This document shows, one piece after another, positions 1 to 8,539 of a stretch of 64,000 nt of DNA. The DNA comes from Methanolobus psychrophilus R15. GTDB lineage: Archaea; Halobacteriota; Methanosarcinia; Methanosarcinales; Methanosarcinaceae. Where the stretch lies: positions 186,001 through 250,000 of the forward strand of contig CP003083.1 of the NCBI GenBank assembly GCA_000306725.1, in the 5' to 3' direction. Numbering within the stretch: position 1 is the stretch's first letter; each line of letters opens with the position of its first letter. The notes under the pieces are model-generated. The model searched no databases and was not told the origin of the DNA. It saw nothing but the letters and a program-made list of their open reading frames with translations. Made by a program: the position numbers and the translations under genes.

Positions 1-1
1 G

Positions 2-2239
2 AATAAAGGAGGATTTACCTTTACTCTGTCAGGGAATATATTTAGTCCCCCTATTATCATCAAAAAAATAGGAGATGCCCATACTTTCAAGTTCACCACT
101 ACTAAAGTGAATACGGGAGAAGATTATTTTTCAGGATATTTCCTTGATGTTCAAACTTTAGCCGAAGTTCTCCTTCAATCAAAGCGTATTTCCCTTGAAA
201 AAGCAGGAGAAAAACTCAATACAAGCACACAGAAAATGAAAAATATCGAGCATGGAAGGGTAACAGAGAGATATATTGATTACTTGATTACTGATGTTGA
301 AACAACCTTTGAGGTATATCAAAAGCTAATTACTGAACTTGATACTTATCAAATAGATATCCCACTAACCAAGATATACAGCTCTGCATCTATTGGCAAA
401 TATGCATTGAAGCAGTTAGGAATAAAACCATTCCTTGAATTAAATCCCGATTTCTCTCCTGAGATGCTTGGAAACATCATGACCTCTTATTATGGAGGAA
501 GGTGTGAATGCACGATTAGGAAAGTTCCAACAAAAGTAACAACTCTTGATTTCACAAGCATGTATCCAACCATTGCTATGGAAATGGATCTCTGGAAGTT
601 CATTATTGCTGAATCTATTGAAATGAAAGTTGTTACTGATGAAATCAAGGAGATGCTCTCAAAAGTAAACCTTGATTATCTTCAAAATAAGAATAACTGG
701 AAGGACTTTGTTGTAATGGTTAAGTTGCAACCAAAAGATGATATTTTACCTGCGAGGAAAGATTACAAAGGCTCTGGAACAGGCTATAATGTAGGAATCA
801 ACTATCTCAGCTCTAATTCTGAATTATGGTATGCTTTACCTGATGTTATAGGCTCTGTTCTCCTTACTGGGAAAGTACCTGAGGTTGTGGAAGCAATCAG
901 GTTTATTCCAAAGGGCACTCAGAAGGGTTTAAAGAGCTCTAAGATTCTCGGAATTGATATTAATCCTGAAAAGGTCAATCTTGTTCAGGTACTTGTTGAA
1001 GAAAGACAGAAAATTAAGATGAAGGATGTTAATAAAGAAAGTCCAGAGCATCAACAACTAAAGAGCAGAGCCCAAGCTATCAAGATTCTTGTTAATGCAA
1101 TGAGCTATGGAATATTTATTGAGCTAAACCCCGAAGATAAGAAAAGTACTATTCAAGTTTATGGCTTAGATAGTTTTGAAACCTCAGAGAATAGATATGA
1201 GAAAGCAGGTAATTTTTATCATCCTTTGCTTGCCGTTATGATTACTTCAGGTTCTAAGTTATTCTTGGCTATGGCAGAAGCAAAAACCAAAGAGTTTGGT
1301 TCTGTTCATGCATATATGGATACTGATTCTATCTTTGTTCCTCCTGAACATGCACAGGAGATTATAGACTATTTTCAACCATTAAATCCATACAGCCTTG
1401 ACATTGCTTTATTGAAGGCTGAAAAAGTGGATATGTGGTTTTATGGTATATCCTCAAAACGTTATCCTCTGTATAAATTCAGGAAAAACAAAATCATTTT
1501 CAAAGATTTCAAACTTCATGGATTAGGGCATTTAACAAATCCATTCTCAAAAGATGGAGGAGGAGACTGGCATGAGGAAATATGGGAAGATCTCCTTAAG
1601 TTGCACTATGGGATAATTACAGAACTTGATATTGAAGAGAAATACTCTAATCTTTATGCAATCTCAAGGCTTACTGTTAGTACTCCTAATGTATGGAGCA
1701 GGTTTAAGACTCTTAATAAAGGGAAAGTATGGGAAGAGCAGATCAAGCCTTCAAATTTCTATCTTGTAGGATTTCAGACAACAGAAGAGAACGGGAAAGC
1801 TGTCAAGCCTTTAGCACCTTTTACAACTGATTATCAAAAGATCGTTCATGAGCCTTTTATTGATTATGGGACAGGAGAGATTAAGCACGGTTCTCATCAT
1901 TTCAAGCAATTAAGCAGGACAATAATAGAATATGCCAATCATTCTGAGTCTAAGTTTTATGGTGATATTGGAGTATTAGAAAGAAAGCATGTTAAGGCTG
2001 ATTCTGTTATTCTCATTGGGAAAGAAGCCAATAATATTGATGAGCAGGCTCTTGATGTAAAGAAGGCTCAAGAGTTCATCAACAAGCAAGAGATTATGAA
2101 GAGGATTCTCAACATGTCCCAAACAGAAGCTGAAGCCCAGGGGATTTCTAGGAGCAGGTTTCAGGGAATCAAGCAGAGAATAAGGGATAACGGAGATATT
2201 AATTTGAATACTCCGGCTGTGAGAAGATTAGTAGAGTAA
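2..2239 (+). CDS. polB: Family B DNA polymerase of an upstream casposon (5' end outside window)
   Basis: The reading frame is open from the first bases of the window, so the N-terminus is missing; the first internal ATG at 107 is not the real start. The visible protein aligns along its length with the complete polymerase at 12027-14690. It has motif A (DFTSMYPT), motif B (KILVNAMSYG) and motif C (YMDTDS) in the right order, plus an SSKRY thumb-proximal motif. The exonuclease III-type YLITDVE segment is present; Exo I and II lie upstream of the window. Family knowledge: casposons are self-synthesising transposons that replicate with their own PolB. The gene lies 1.2 kb from a terminal repeat of its own element. 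One 134-bp stretch (1454-1587) is identical to the downstream polB, unlike the rest of the gene. Confidence 0.9.
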   Translation, partial: NKGGFTFTLSGNIFSPPIIIKKIGDAHTFKFTTTKVNTGEDYFSGYFLDVQTLAEVLLQSKRISLEKAGEKLNTSTQKMKNIEHGRVTERYIDYLITDVETTFEVYQKLITELDTYQIDIPLTKIYSSASIGKYALKQLGIKPFLELNPDFSPEMLGNIMTSYYGGRCECTIRKVPTKVTTLDFTSMYPTIAMEMDLWKFIIAESIEMKVVTDEIKEMLSKVNLDYLQNKNNWKDFVVMVKLQPKDDILPARKDYKGSGTGYNVGINYLSSNSELWYALPDVIGSVLLTGKVPEVVEAIRFIPKGTQKGLKSSKILGIDINPEKVNLVQVLVEERQKIKMKDVNKESPEHQQLKSRAQAIKILVNAMSYGIFIELNPEDKKSTIQVYGLDSFETSENRYEKAGNFYHPLLAVMITSGSKLFLAMAEAKTKEFGSVHAYMDTDSIFVPPEHAQEIIDYFQPLNPYSLDIALLKAEKVDMWFYGISSKRYPLYKFRKNKIIFKDFKLHGLGHLTNPFSKDGGGDWHEEIWEDLLKLHYGIITELDIEEKYSNLYAISRLTVSTPNVWSRFKTLNKGKVWEEQIKPSNFYLVGFQTTEENGKAVKPLAPFTTDYQKIVHEPFIDYGTGEIKHGSHHFKQLSRTIIEYANHSESKFYGDIGVLERKHVKADSVILIGKEANNIDEQALDVKKAQEFINKQEIMKRILNMSQTEAEAQGISRSRFQGIKQRIRDNGDINLNTPAVRRLVE
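1454..1587 (+). repeat. 134-bp tract identical to 13893-14026 (gene-conversion tract, copy 1)
   Basis: Read side by side, every base matches the downstream polB over this interval. The flanking codons diverge at many positions in both directions. It encodes the SSKRYPLYKF...GGGDWHEEIW segment. Confidence 0.85.
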
Positions 2240-2294
2240 CTATTTTTAACAAAATTTATATTCTCGGAAGTGTAACTATATAAATAAAAAGGAC

Positions 2295-3356
2295 GTGTTT
2301 AGTAAAATGGATTTGAAAAGTGATGACTTCTTGCATAATCAAGAAAAATCAGTGTTTAATGAGACTGATTCACTAATTGCAAAAGTTTGCGATCAATTTA
2401 ATCTTAAAGACACAATAATACAATTATCTAAAAAAACACCTCTTCAAGTAACAAGCAAGTTTATCGATGCGACCATCTTGTTTATCTTTCTCTGTATTGT
2501 TTTCTCTGAAGCAGAGGTCTTAAAACTTGAGTATTCGTTTCCTATGGTAGTGTTAGCAGTAATAGGTTTTTCAGCCATTATGGAAGCATTTTATGTTAAT
2601 ACATCACTTTTAAAAAGATATATCGGCAGGGATGCCAATGTTAAACGCTTTTTAGATAAAATGCCTACGTTATCACCCGGACAGATTAGAGGTGAGATAA
2701 AGAACTTAAGATTTTCCTCTAGGTGTATTAATTATTTTCTAAGTCACATCAAATATGAAAAAAATGAATATCCTCCCTATGTTATTGAAAATATTTTAGT
2801 CACTCATATTTTGAGTAAAGAAAATTTAGACTTATTGTTTAGCCCAGCTATTTTGAAAAGCATATTGCCGGAGGTAATAATTACTGTTTTATCTCAATAT
2901 AAAAACTGCTTAACATATGAACATGTTTTGAATACATATGAGCAATTCAAAAATAATGATTCTGTTTTACGAGTTTTAGTTGCTACTCAAAGTAATTCAT
3001 ACTTACTTAAAGAATCTTCTATTGATGATACTCGATTAACTGACTATTACACCAATTATCAATTAAAGAAAAAACATATTGATTGGAAACTAAAAATAAT
3101 ACCCCTAAAAATATTTATGCCAGTTGAAAAAGGGCTTTTTTATTCATTTTCAATACTCTTTGTCATGTTTTATGTTTATGGGGATTTTATTTATGGATCT
3201 GGCATTCCAACACCTTTTAAACTACTTGAATATATTGCAATTTTCATCGGTTCTATGTTTTTAGGGGCGCTATTTGCATATGGTTTGATAGGAGGAATTT
3301 TTACAAAAATAAGCAATCAATATAATCAATATTTAGTCAAAAAAGTTTTAGAGTGA
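2295..3356 (+). CDS. Multi-pass membrane protein, unknown, casposon cargo
   Basis: I do not recognise the family. The 353-aa protein has two hydrophobic segments near residues 56-76 and 80-101 and two more near 279-300 and 309-335. Between them lies a hydrophilic, helix-rich region of about 175 residues. It follows polB by 55 bp on the same strand and is the last gene before the terminal repeat of the upstream element, so it is probably cargo. The frame opens with GTG at 2295. An AAGGA stretch just upstream could instead serve the ATG at 2307, so the exact start is open. Confidence 0.7.
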   Translation: MFSKMDLKSDDFLHNQEKSVFNETDSLIAKVCDQFNLKDTIIQLSKKTPLQVTSKFIDATILFIFLCIVFSEAEVLKLEYSFPMVVLAVIGFSAIMEAFYVNTSLLKRYIGRDANVKRFLDKMPTLSPGQIRGEIKNLRFSSRCINYFLSHIKYEKNEYPPYVIENILVTHILSKENLDLLFSPAILKSILPEVIITVLSQYKNCLTYEHVLNTYEQFKNNDSVLRVLVATQSNSYLLKESSIDDTRLTDYYTNYQLKKKHIDWKLKIIPLKIFMPVEKGLFYSFSILFVMFYVYGDFIYGSGIPTPFKLLEYIAIFIGSMFLGALFAYGLIGGIFTKISNQYNQYLVKKVLE

Positions 3357-3474
3357 TGCACTTTTGTTAGACGACCATTCAACACTATTACACTAATTAC
3401 TAATGTATTATTTTTTTAATAGGTTGTTTTTTTCTTGCTTTTTTGATTACAAATACTTAAATATCTTTTGTTAA

Positions 3475-3505
3475 GAGTTCCGTTTTTTCTTGTTAACTAT
3501 ATCCC
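3475..3505 (-). repeat. Diverged terminal inverted repeat of the upstream casposon
   Basis: Read on the minus strand from 3505, this begins GGGATATAG and ends GGAACTC. Ungapped against the left repeat of the downstream casposon (GGGTAATAG...ATACTC) it matches 20 of 31 positions. It abuts the same AATGGGAATGTGCG target copy. Position and outward orientation fit the right end of the element that carries the polB at 2-2239. Confidence 0.6.
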
Positions 3506-3519
3506 AATGGGAATGTGCG
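3506..3519. repeat. Target-site duplication, left copy (14 bp)
   Basis: AATGGGAATGTGCG occurs exactly here and at 20225-20238, immediately outside the two inverted repeats. The right copy runs into the acceptor-stem end of tRNA-Leu. A 14-15 bp duplication is what casposase integration is known to make. Confidence 0.92.
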
Positions 3520-3551
3520 GGGTAATAGGTATCCTGAGAAATAGATACTCA
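3520..3551 (+). repeat. Casposon left terminal inverted repeat
   Basis: It starts GGGTAATAGGTATCCT and ends AATAGATACTCA. It matches the reverse complement of 20193-20224 at 30 of 32 positions; the two differences are both G against A, in the middle. Confidence 0.93.
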
Positions 3552-3653
3552 AAAATTAATTAAGTTCATTGACTTGTAAATTTTATCAATAGTGAATATT
3601 CTAATCATATTTGGATAAGTATAGAATAATTAAGGATAGTAAAAAGGGAATAC

Positions 3654-4244
3654 TTACATTCCCAATAACTTCCCTTTTTGCGAAATAAACTCGTCTTCCG
3701 TAATAATTCCTTGATCTTTCAAATCTGCGAGTTTTTTGATTTGATCCGCAATATCAATATTTTGATATATAGAAGGACCTGAAATGTTTTGTTTACCATT
3801 GTTGATGTGTTCTATTATGATGTCAGAGGCTTGTTTTGCAAAAAACTTTAGGACTTTTACTTTAAATTCAACATTTGTAGTAGTTATAGTTATTTTTCCT
3901 AAAATATTATCAAAACCAATTTTTCCAGGTTTTCCCCATTTACCCGGATCTTCAAAAGTTACGCTGCTAATATTAGGATATTCAATTGCAGTAAACCCAC
4001 TTGAAGTATCTAAAAATAAACCTCCTTTAATAGCTAGAATCCTTTTGTCTGTTAATACAAGCATATTCTTCTTACCATCAAAAAGATTTTCCCAATGAGC
4101 ATATAGAGCACATTCAATTTTTTCATCTGATTGCAAATATTTGAGTATAATTTCTTGCTCTTTTGCTTTGATTGTATTGTCTGTTAGTCCCAAATCTAAT
4201 GAAACCTCTTCTTTTTTCTTAGATTTTTTAAATAATCCTATCAT
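3654..4244 (-). CDS. Bacterial-type PH domain protein with C-terminal SHOCT domain
   Basis: The 196-aa soluble protein has a lysine-rich N-terminus, then a segment (about residues 35-140) with the pattern LVLTDKRILAIKGG...YPNISSV typical of bacterial PH-like (bPH) domains. Its C-terminal 30 residues (IKKLADLKDQGIITEDEFISQK) have the SHOCT signature: short helix, LK..G.IT..EF...K. SHOCT domains usually sit at protein ends and are thought to mediate oligomerisation; no catalytic role is implied. It is the first gene inside the left repeat, transcribed outward. A TATA-like AT-rich tract lies upstream near 4290-4305. Role in the casposon is unknown. Confidence 0.75.
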   Translation of the reverse strand: MIGLFKKSKKKEEVSLDLGLTDNTIKAKEQEIILKYLQSDEKIECALYAHWENLFDGKKNMLVLTDKRILAIKGGLFLDTSSGFTAIEYPNISSVTFEDPGKWGKPGKIGFDNILGKITITTTNVEFKVKVLKFFAKQASDIIIEHINNGKQNISGPSIYQNIDIADQIKKLADLKDQGIITEDEFISQKGKLLGM

Positions 4245-4355
4245 TTAGTTATCTCCATAATTAATTTATTAGTTGTAGATAGGGTAAATCAGTATATATA
4301 AATAAGTGTTTATTAATGTTGGAAATTATAAACTAATAAAAAGAAGGTCTAACTC

Positions 4356-4430
4356 ATGACAATAGGAAGAACAATTTCAATTTATCTACCAGATGCCAAC
4401 CCGCAAGGAACAACTAATCTTCTGGATTGA
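4356..4430 (+). pseudogene. N-terminal fragment of the GIY-YIG nuclease gene (third copy)
   Basis: From an ATG at 4356, behind an AAGG-type RBS, the first 18 codons read MTIGRTISIYLPDANPQG. This is identical to the start of the GIY-YIG genes at 16322 and 19197. The homology then ends and a stop follows after six unrelated codons. It lies in the opposite orientation to the two full copies and near the other end of the element, so it looks like a breakpoint left by rearrangement or recombination. Confidence 0.8.
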
Positions 4431-4437
4431 TTCATAC

Positions 4438-5088
4438 TTATTTTTCCTGAAGATTTCCTTCAAAATCTATTTTTAAGGTGCCTTTCTTAGCAACTTTCCA
4501 AAGGGCATATGGTCCGTTATATCGAGAGACACCCTCCCCTAAAGCAATTTCATACCCCATTTTAGAAACTTGATGCAAATAGTTCATGACAATTTTTTCA
4601 AATACTTCTTTTGGATTATAATCTACCCAGTCAGCTGATATCCAAAGTTTGTTTTTACCTACAATTTTATGACAATCATCACATAAGGTAATTAGATTCT
4701 CAACTTCATGTGATTGAGATTCTTTGAATGGAATTATATGATGAACTTGCAAATTATCTGCTGATTCACAAACTTGGCATTTCTTGCCATCTCTCTCTAA
4801 AACTATGTCCCGTTGCTTAATCCATGCTTTATTGTTTGCTTTTGCTCTTGCTTTTGATCTATTTTTTCTTTGATATTTCTTAAAATTATCATATTCTTCC
4901 TGAGCTTTGTCTTTTGAAATCATCCCTAATTCATGATATCTAAATGGAATGCCACCCGCAGACTGAACAAGAGCGTACTTCCCTTTTGCTTTTATCTTCC
5001 TATAGTCATTGATTTCTTTTGCAACTTCTTCGAAATCCAAGCAGCTTTTGAAACTTTCTTTATAGATTTTAACCTCATTCTCATCCAT
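4438..5088 (-). CDS. HNH endonuclease
   Basis: The 216-aa protein has a classical HNH domain at about residues 88-140: CQVCESADNLQVHHI, then an asparagine-containing VENLITLCDDCH. The two CxxC pairs would bind the structural zinc, and the histidine pair with the Asn and final His would form the beta-beta-alpha metal site. The N-terminal 80 residues are basic and helical. HNH nucleases recur in casposons, where their role is unproven. It lies 19 bp downstream of the ribbon-helix-helix gene on the same strand, so the two are probably co-transcribed and the nuclease may be controlled by that regulator. Confidence 0.88.
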   Translation of the reverse strand: MDENEVKIYKESFKSCLDFEEVAKEINDYRKIKAKGKYALVQSAGGIPFRYHELGMISKDKAQEEYDNFKKYQRKNRSKARAKANNKAWIKQRDIVLERDGKKCQVCESADNLQVHHIIPFKESQSHEVENLITLCDDCHKIVGKNKLWISADWVDYNPKEVFEKIVMNYLHQVSKMGYEIALGEGVSRYNGPYALWKVAKKGTLKIDFEGNLQEK

Positions 5089-5107
5089 TTAATCGCCCCT
5101 TTTTTCT

Positions 5108-5524
5108 TTATCTGGTTTTCTTGATAATTTCTTCAGCTGCAGACCACATACCTCTGATAAACTCTGAATTAATTTTGATGCCTTTTTCTTCCATGAAGGG
5201 TTCAATTTCATCTGCAAATCTTCTTAAATAATCAAGGAAATCTTCTTGTTCATAGGGTTTAGTAGGCTCAAAATTAGCAATATATTCGAGGTCACTAAAA
5301 TCTATTTTTTCTATTCTATTTATGAAAAAATCAAATCCTTTCTTAAATTCAAGACTCTTCTTAGATTGTACAGCCTCCACGGCTGCTTCTAATTTGTTAG
5401 AACTTCTCTGATTTATATAGTTTTCAATGCAAATGCGAGTGACAGCGGACCAATTAACTTCTCTGAACTCATCCATTTTTGCTGAAAGTTCTTCTGAAAT
5501 TCCAACTGTTATATTCTTAACCAT
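5108..5524 (-). CDS. Ribbon-helix-helix (CopG-like) DNA-binding protein
   Basis: I chose the ATG at 5524 because the protein then begins MVKNITVGISEELSAKMDEF, a typical ribbon-helix-helix strand followed by the two-helix unit with a VNWSAVTRICIENYI second helix. An in-frame ATG at 5590 would add 22 tyrosine-rich residues that look non-coding. After residue 45 there is a charged helical tail of about 90 residues, possibly an interaction domain. RHH proteins of this size are often autoregulators or antitoxin-like repressors. The direct downstream neighbour is the HNH nuclease. Confidence 0.8.
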   Translation of the reverse strand: MVKNITVGISEELSAKMDEFREVNWSAVTRICIENYINQRSSNKLEAAVEAVQSKKSLEFKKGFDFFINRIEKIDFSDLEYIANFEPTKPYEQEDFLDYLRRFADEIEPFMEEKGIKINSEFIRGMWSAAEEIIKKTR

Positions 5525-5716
5525 ATTATCACTAAATACTGTATATTCTGTGTAATAATAAAGTTTTCTGTATAAAATGTGGTACTTCATGTTTTCTCTA
5601 TTTCAAATAATTGCATCATCGTGTATTTCTAGTGATACATAGATAAAAAATAAATTAATAAGGGTGTAAACAAATAGAACGTTTAATATATTCTCACAAA
5701 GATTAACCCAAAGATC

Positions 5717-6040
5717 ATGGCAAAATATGACTTCTTCTCGGATTTGTTAGCAAGTCTATTCAATAACCCAATAGGTTTCTTAGTGTCGTTCATCATGTTA
5801 GCAGTTCCATCAGGAACGTTTTTATGGCTTTTAATAGGAGGCACTGTTGCTGAAAATACCGGGCATGGGATAACAGGTGGGTTACTATTGCTTGTTTATA
5901 GTGCCTATGATAAAATAACCCTATTCATATTTGAAACATTTATTGATTTAGTTGTTCGTGCTGTTGTTATCGTTATTGTCATTACATCCATATTAGGCGT
6001 AATTACATCTATTTTAGCAGCATTTGGAATAAAAAAATAA
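5717..6040 (+). CDS. Small membrane protein with three hydrophobic segments
   Basis: The 107-aa protein has hydrophobic stretches at about residues 17-43, 50-62 and 77-103 and ends in two lysines. Glycines cluster in the middle segment (GHGITGGLLLLVYS). I do not recognise a family. It stands alone on the plus strand between two minus-strand units. No strong Shine-Dalgarno is visible, so it may be translated from a short leader. Size and topology would suit a membrane-acting cargo protein, but that is a guess. Confidence 0.65.
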   Translation: MAKYDFFSDLLASLFNNPIGFLVSFIMLAVPSGTFLWLLIGGTVAENTGHGITGGLLLLVYSAYDKITLFIFETFIDLVVRAVVIVIVITSILGVITSILAAFGIKK

Positions 6041-6131
6041 AAAAATAATTGCTCGTTATAAGTATAAATATTCAAGCAACCTCTTTCTTGCAGGAGTGAA
6101 CAAACTCAATGATGCAATTTTGAATAAAACG

Positions 6132-7544
6132 TTAGTTTCCGAATAGTGTTCTTATGTATGAAAGTGCTTCTATTAGCACTGGAGTTTTAGCTACATTCTT
6201 AAGTAATATGCCACTTTCTTGAATCAGATTTCCGATTAAAGAGATATTAGAGTTTACTTTCTTTGTTTCATCCAACGCTTCTTTTATTTTGGTTTTAATT
6301 TGCGACTTTTCGTTTGCATTTGCATCTAAATTGTCTACATTTTCAATTATTGTATTTAGCTTACCAATAAGTTCTTGTTTCTGTTCATCATTCAAATTTA
6401 TTTGTGTTACTTTTGAGTGTGACACAGACGCGTGATCCCCTATCGCCATATTACCATAATTATTTATGTTTTGTATATTCATGCTAGTGCCAACCTTTTT
6501 ATGTATTCCTTCTTTAATCAACCATACTTTCCGGATAATGTAAAATTTATAAGCTTGATTAAATTTATGGAATTCAAAACAAAAATCAAGTTTTTCATTT
6601 GCTTCAATATTCAGAATTTCACTTTTGAGGTTATCGTCAATACAAATATTGCAGTGACCCCCATTTTTAATATCTATTTCTCTATTGAAAATTGACTTAT
6701 TCTTATAATAAATACCAAAATTACAGTTTTCTAAAGATCCATAACCTTCATTTTGTAAATCTATTTTTCCGTCTTCAACTACGACATTTCTAATCAATGG
6801 AAAAAACAAATACCCATATTTCTCAAAAATAAGTTCATCATAGCGATTTGGATTCAAAATAATCTCTAATAAATAATGTTCAGAATTATCTTGTGTATAA
6901 GTCATGTTCATTATATCGCAAATGTTTGATTTTGTATAACATTGATATACACTGTTTAACTTTGAAATGGTAAGGCAGAGTTCAATATTGCTTAAATCAG
7001 ATGATTGATAGAGTAAAGACTGCATGTACTTGTCATTCAACAAATCCAAAATATCAACCTTGTTTTTTCCTAAAAAATCAATAGGGATAATTAATTTAGA
7101 ATTGATTCCAATAAAAATATTTGCAGGTGAGTCCACTTTAAAAGTAGATATATCAACTTCATCAGTTAGCCTATTCTGAATTATAATCCATAAGCAGTTA
7201 TTAAATAACTGTTTCCAAGCGTTATTATCTCCATTATTTAATAACAAGATAACTTTTCCATCACATTCTTTTTTAATCAGCCTGAGAGCAGATTCTAGAA
7301 AAAAGTACGATAAACAAATAGTTGAGTTTTTAATAGTCCAGTTCATTAATCGTAAAAAAAACTCAAAATCTCTTGTTGCTAAAGTTTGGACATTATCTAG
7401 AGTTAAAGATTTGCATGTGTAATCAAAATTATTGTTCGATATAATCTCCTCTAGTCTAAAAAGAGGAATTTCTAAATCATAACCCTTATACCTATTTTCT
7501 AAAATATGGCTAAAAATATCTGAGATTTCTTTAAGCTGATTCAT
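6132..7544 (-). CDS. Unknown 470-aa protein with Asn/Gly beta linker and helical hydrophobic C-terminus; possible effector
   Basis: The ATG at 7544 has a GGTG about six bases upstream and is preferred over the in-frame ATG at 7556. The first 360 residues match nothing I recognise. The last 115 have a recurring architecture: a short INNYGNMAIGDHASVSHSKV beta segment, a charged coiled-coil-like helix, then a hydrophobic end (NISLIGNLIQESGILLKNV...LSYIRTLFG). Tails of this kind are common on prokaryotic conflict effectors and are thought to associate with membranes or oligomerise. It overlaps the upstream 313-aa gene by 14 bp, so the two form one transcription unit. A casposon-borne defence or competition module is a reasonable but unproven reading. 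Confidence 0.65.
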   Translation of the reverse strand: MNQLKEISDIFSHILENRYKGYDLEIPLFRLEEIISNNNFDYTCKSLTLDNVQTLATRDFEFFLRLMNWTIKNSTICLSYFFLESALRLIKKECDGKVILLLNNGDNNAWKQLFNNCLWIIIQNRLTDEVDISTFKVDSPANIFIGINSKLIIPIDFLGKNKVDILDLLNDKYMQSLLYQSSDLSNIELCLTISKLNSVYQCYTKSNICDIMNMTYTQDNSEHYLLEIILNPNRYDELIFEKYGYLFFPLIRNVVVEDGKIDLQNEGYGSLENCNFGIYYKNKSIFNREIDIKNGGHCNICIDDNLKSEILNIEANEKLDFCFEFHKFNQAYKFYIIRKVWLIKEGIHKKVGTSMNIQNINNYGNMAIGDHASVSHSKVTQINLNDEQKQELIGKLNTIIENVDNLDANANEKSQIKTKIKEALDETKKVNSNISLIGNLIQESGILLKNVAKTPVLIEALSYIRTLFGN

Positions 7545-8472
7545 CGTTAGCACCATTAAAAAATGCTAAAGGCTTTTGAAAACGACTCAATACATGTTTA
7601 GCCGGTATGTTATACAGGTCTTTGTTAATTATATCGTCATATATAATTCTTGCAAATTCATAAAACCTAATTTCTATTTCTTCATCAGAATTCAAATCAA
7701 TCCAAGAAAGAGTGGGAATTTCTAATTCTATCTTTCCATTAATGTCCACTGTAAATTTTATTGCATATTCTTTACTTAAATCATCATGTGTTGATACAAC
7801 ACTGGATTTGAAGCTTGTGATTATAATATCCTCAGTGTCCTTTAAATCCCGTATTTTTTCAGCATCTAGATTCAATATATTTTTTGGTACTGATTTATAC
7901 TGCGCTTGTTGTGTATTTCCAAAATCGGGATCTTTTAAAGGATTAAAACTAATATCAACCAACCTATCTTGGAATTTCTCAAAACATAATTTTCTAAATT
8001 CTGTTTCGTTGAATGCTAATTGCTTTGGTAAAGATGATGACAAGAAATATTTGTATTGGGAGAAAATAAGCTCTTTTTGAATGTTTCCTCCATTAAATAC
8101 AAGTAAATTAAGTTTGTTATCTTCGTCTGGAAAATTATCTACATGAGTAGTAGAAGTGATTATGTTCTTAATCTTAAAAGCATTTCTAGACAAATACTCA
8201 TTTGTTTTGGAGTCAAATTTCGCACTGACATGTCGTCTATCTCCCATACCAGCAAACAAAAGATGAACGCTTTTATGGAGATCTTTCACGTCTATACAAC
8301 CAAAATCACGCCCTATCTTAAGTAGATGGGTTTTGAAATGTTGATTTATTTTTATTGAATCAAACTGATAATTTGTTTCATACCTTATGATGGATAACCT
8401 TGAATGTGCGTTGATATCAGTCGATGAAGTATCATACTCCCAATCAAAAGGTAAGTTAGCATCAAAAGTCAT
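7531..8472 (-). CDS. Unknown 313-aa protein, first gene of a two-gene cargo unit
   Basis: This soluble protein is rich in Asp, Asn, Phe and Lys with no membrane segment. I recognise no catalytic motif; LLVFNGGN and GMGDRRHVS are the most glycine-rich places. The C-terminus is acidic and overlaps the start of the 470-aa gene, which suggests translational coupling and a joint function. An AT-rich promoter-like region (TATTATATTTTTATAA) lies just upstream at 8481-8499. Homology search of both proteins together would show whether they recur as a pair. Confidence 0.65.
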   Translation of the reverse strand: MTFDANLPFDWEYDTSSTDINAHSRLSIIRYETNYQFDSIKINQHFKTHLLKIGRDFGCIDVKDLHKSVHLLFAGMGDRRHVSAKFDSKTNEYLSRNAFKIKNIITSTTHVDNFPDEDNKLNLLVFNGGNIQKELIFSQYKYFLSSSLPKQLAFNETEFRKLCFEKFQDRLVDISFNPLKDPDFGNTQQAQYKSVPKNILNLDAEKIRDLKDTEDIIITSFKSSVVSTHDDLSKEYAIKFTVDINGKIELEIPTLSWIDLNSDEEIEIRFYEFARIIYDDIINKDLYNIPAKHVLSRFQKPLAFFNGANDESA

Positions 8473-8539
8473 ATGAACTCAACATATTATATTTTTATAA
8501 CATAATGACTTCTTCCAATAAAAACATTAGTCCGTCTAT

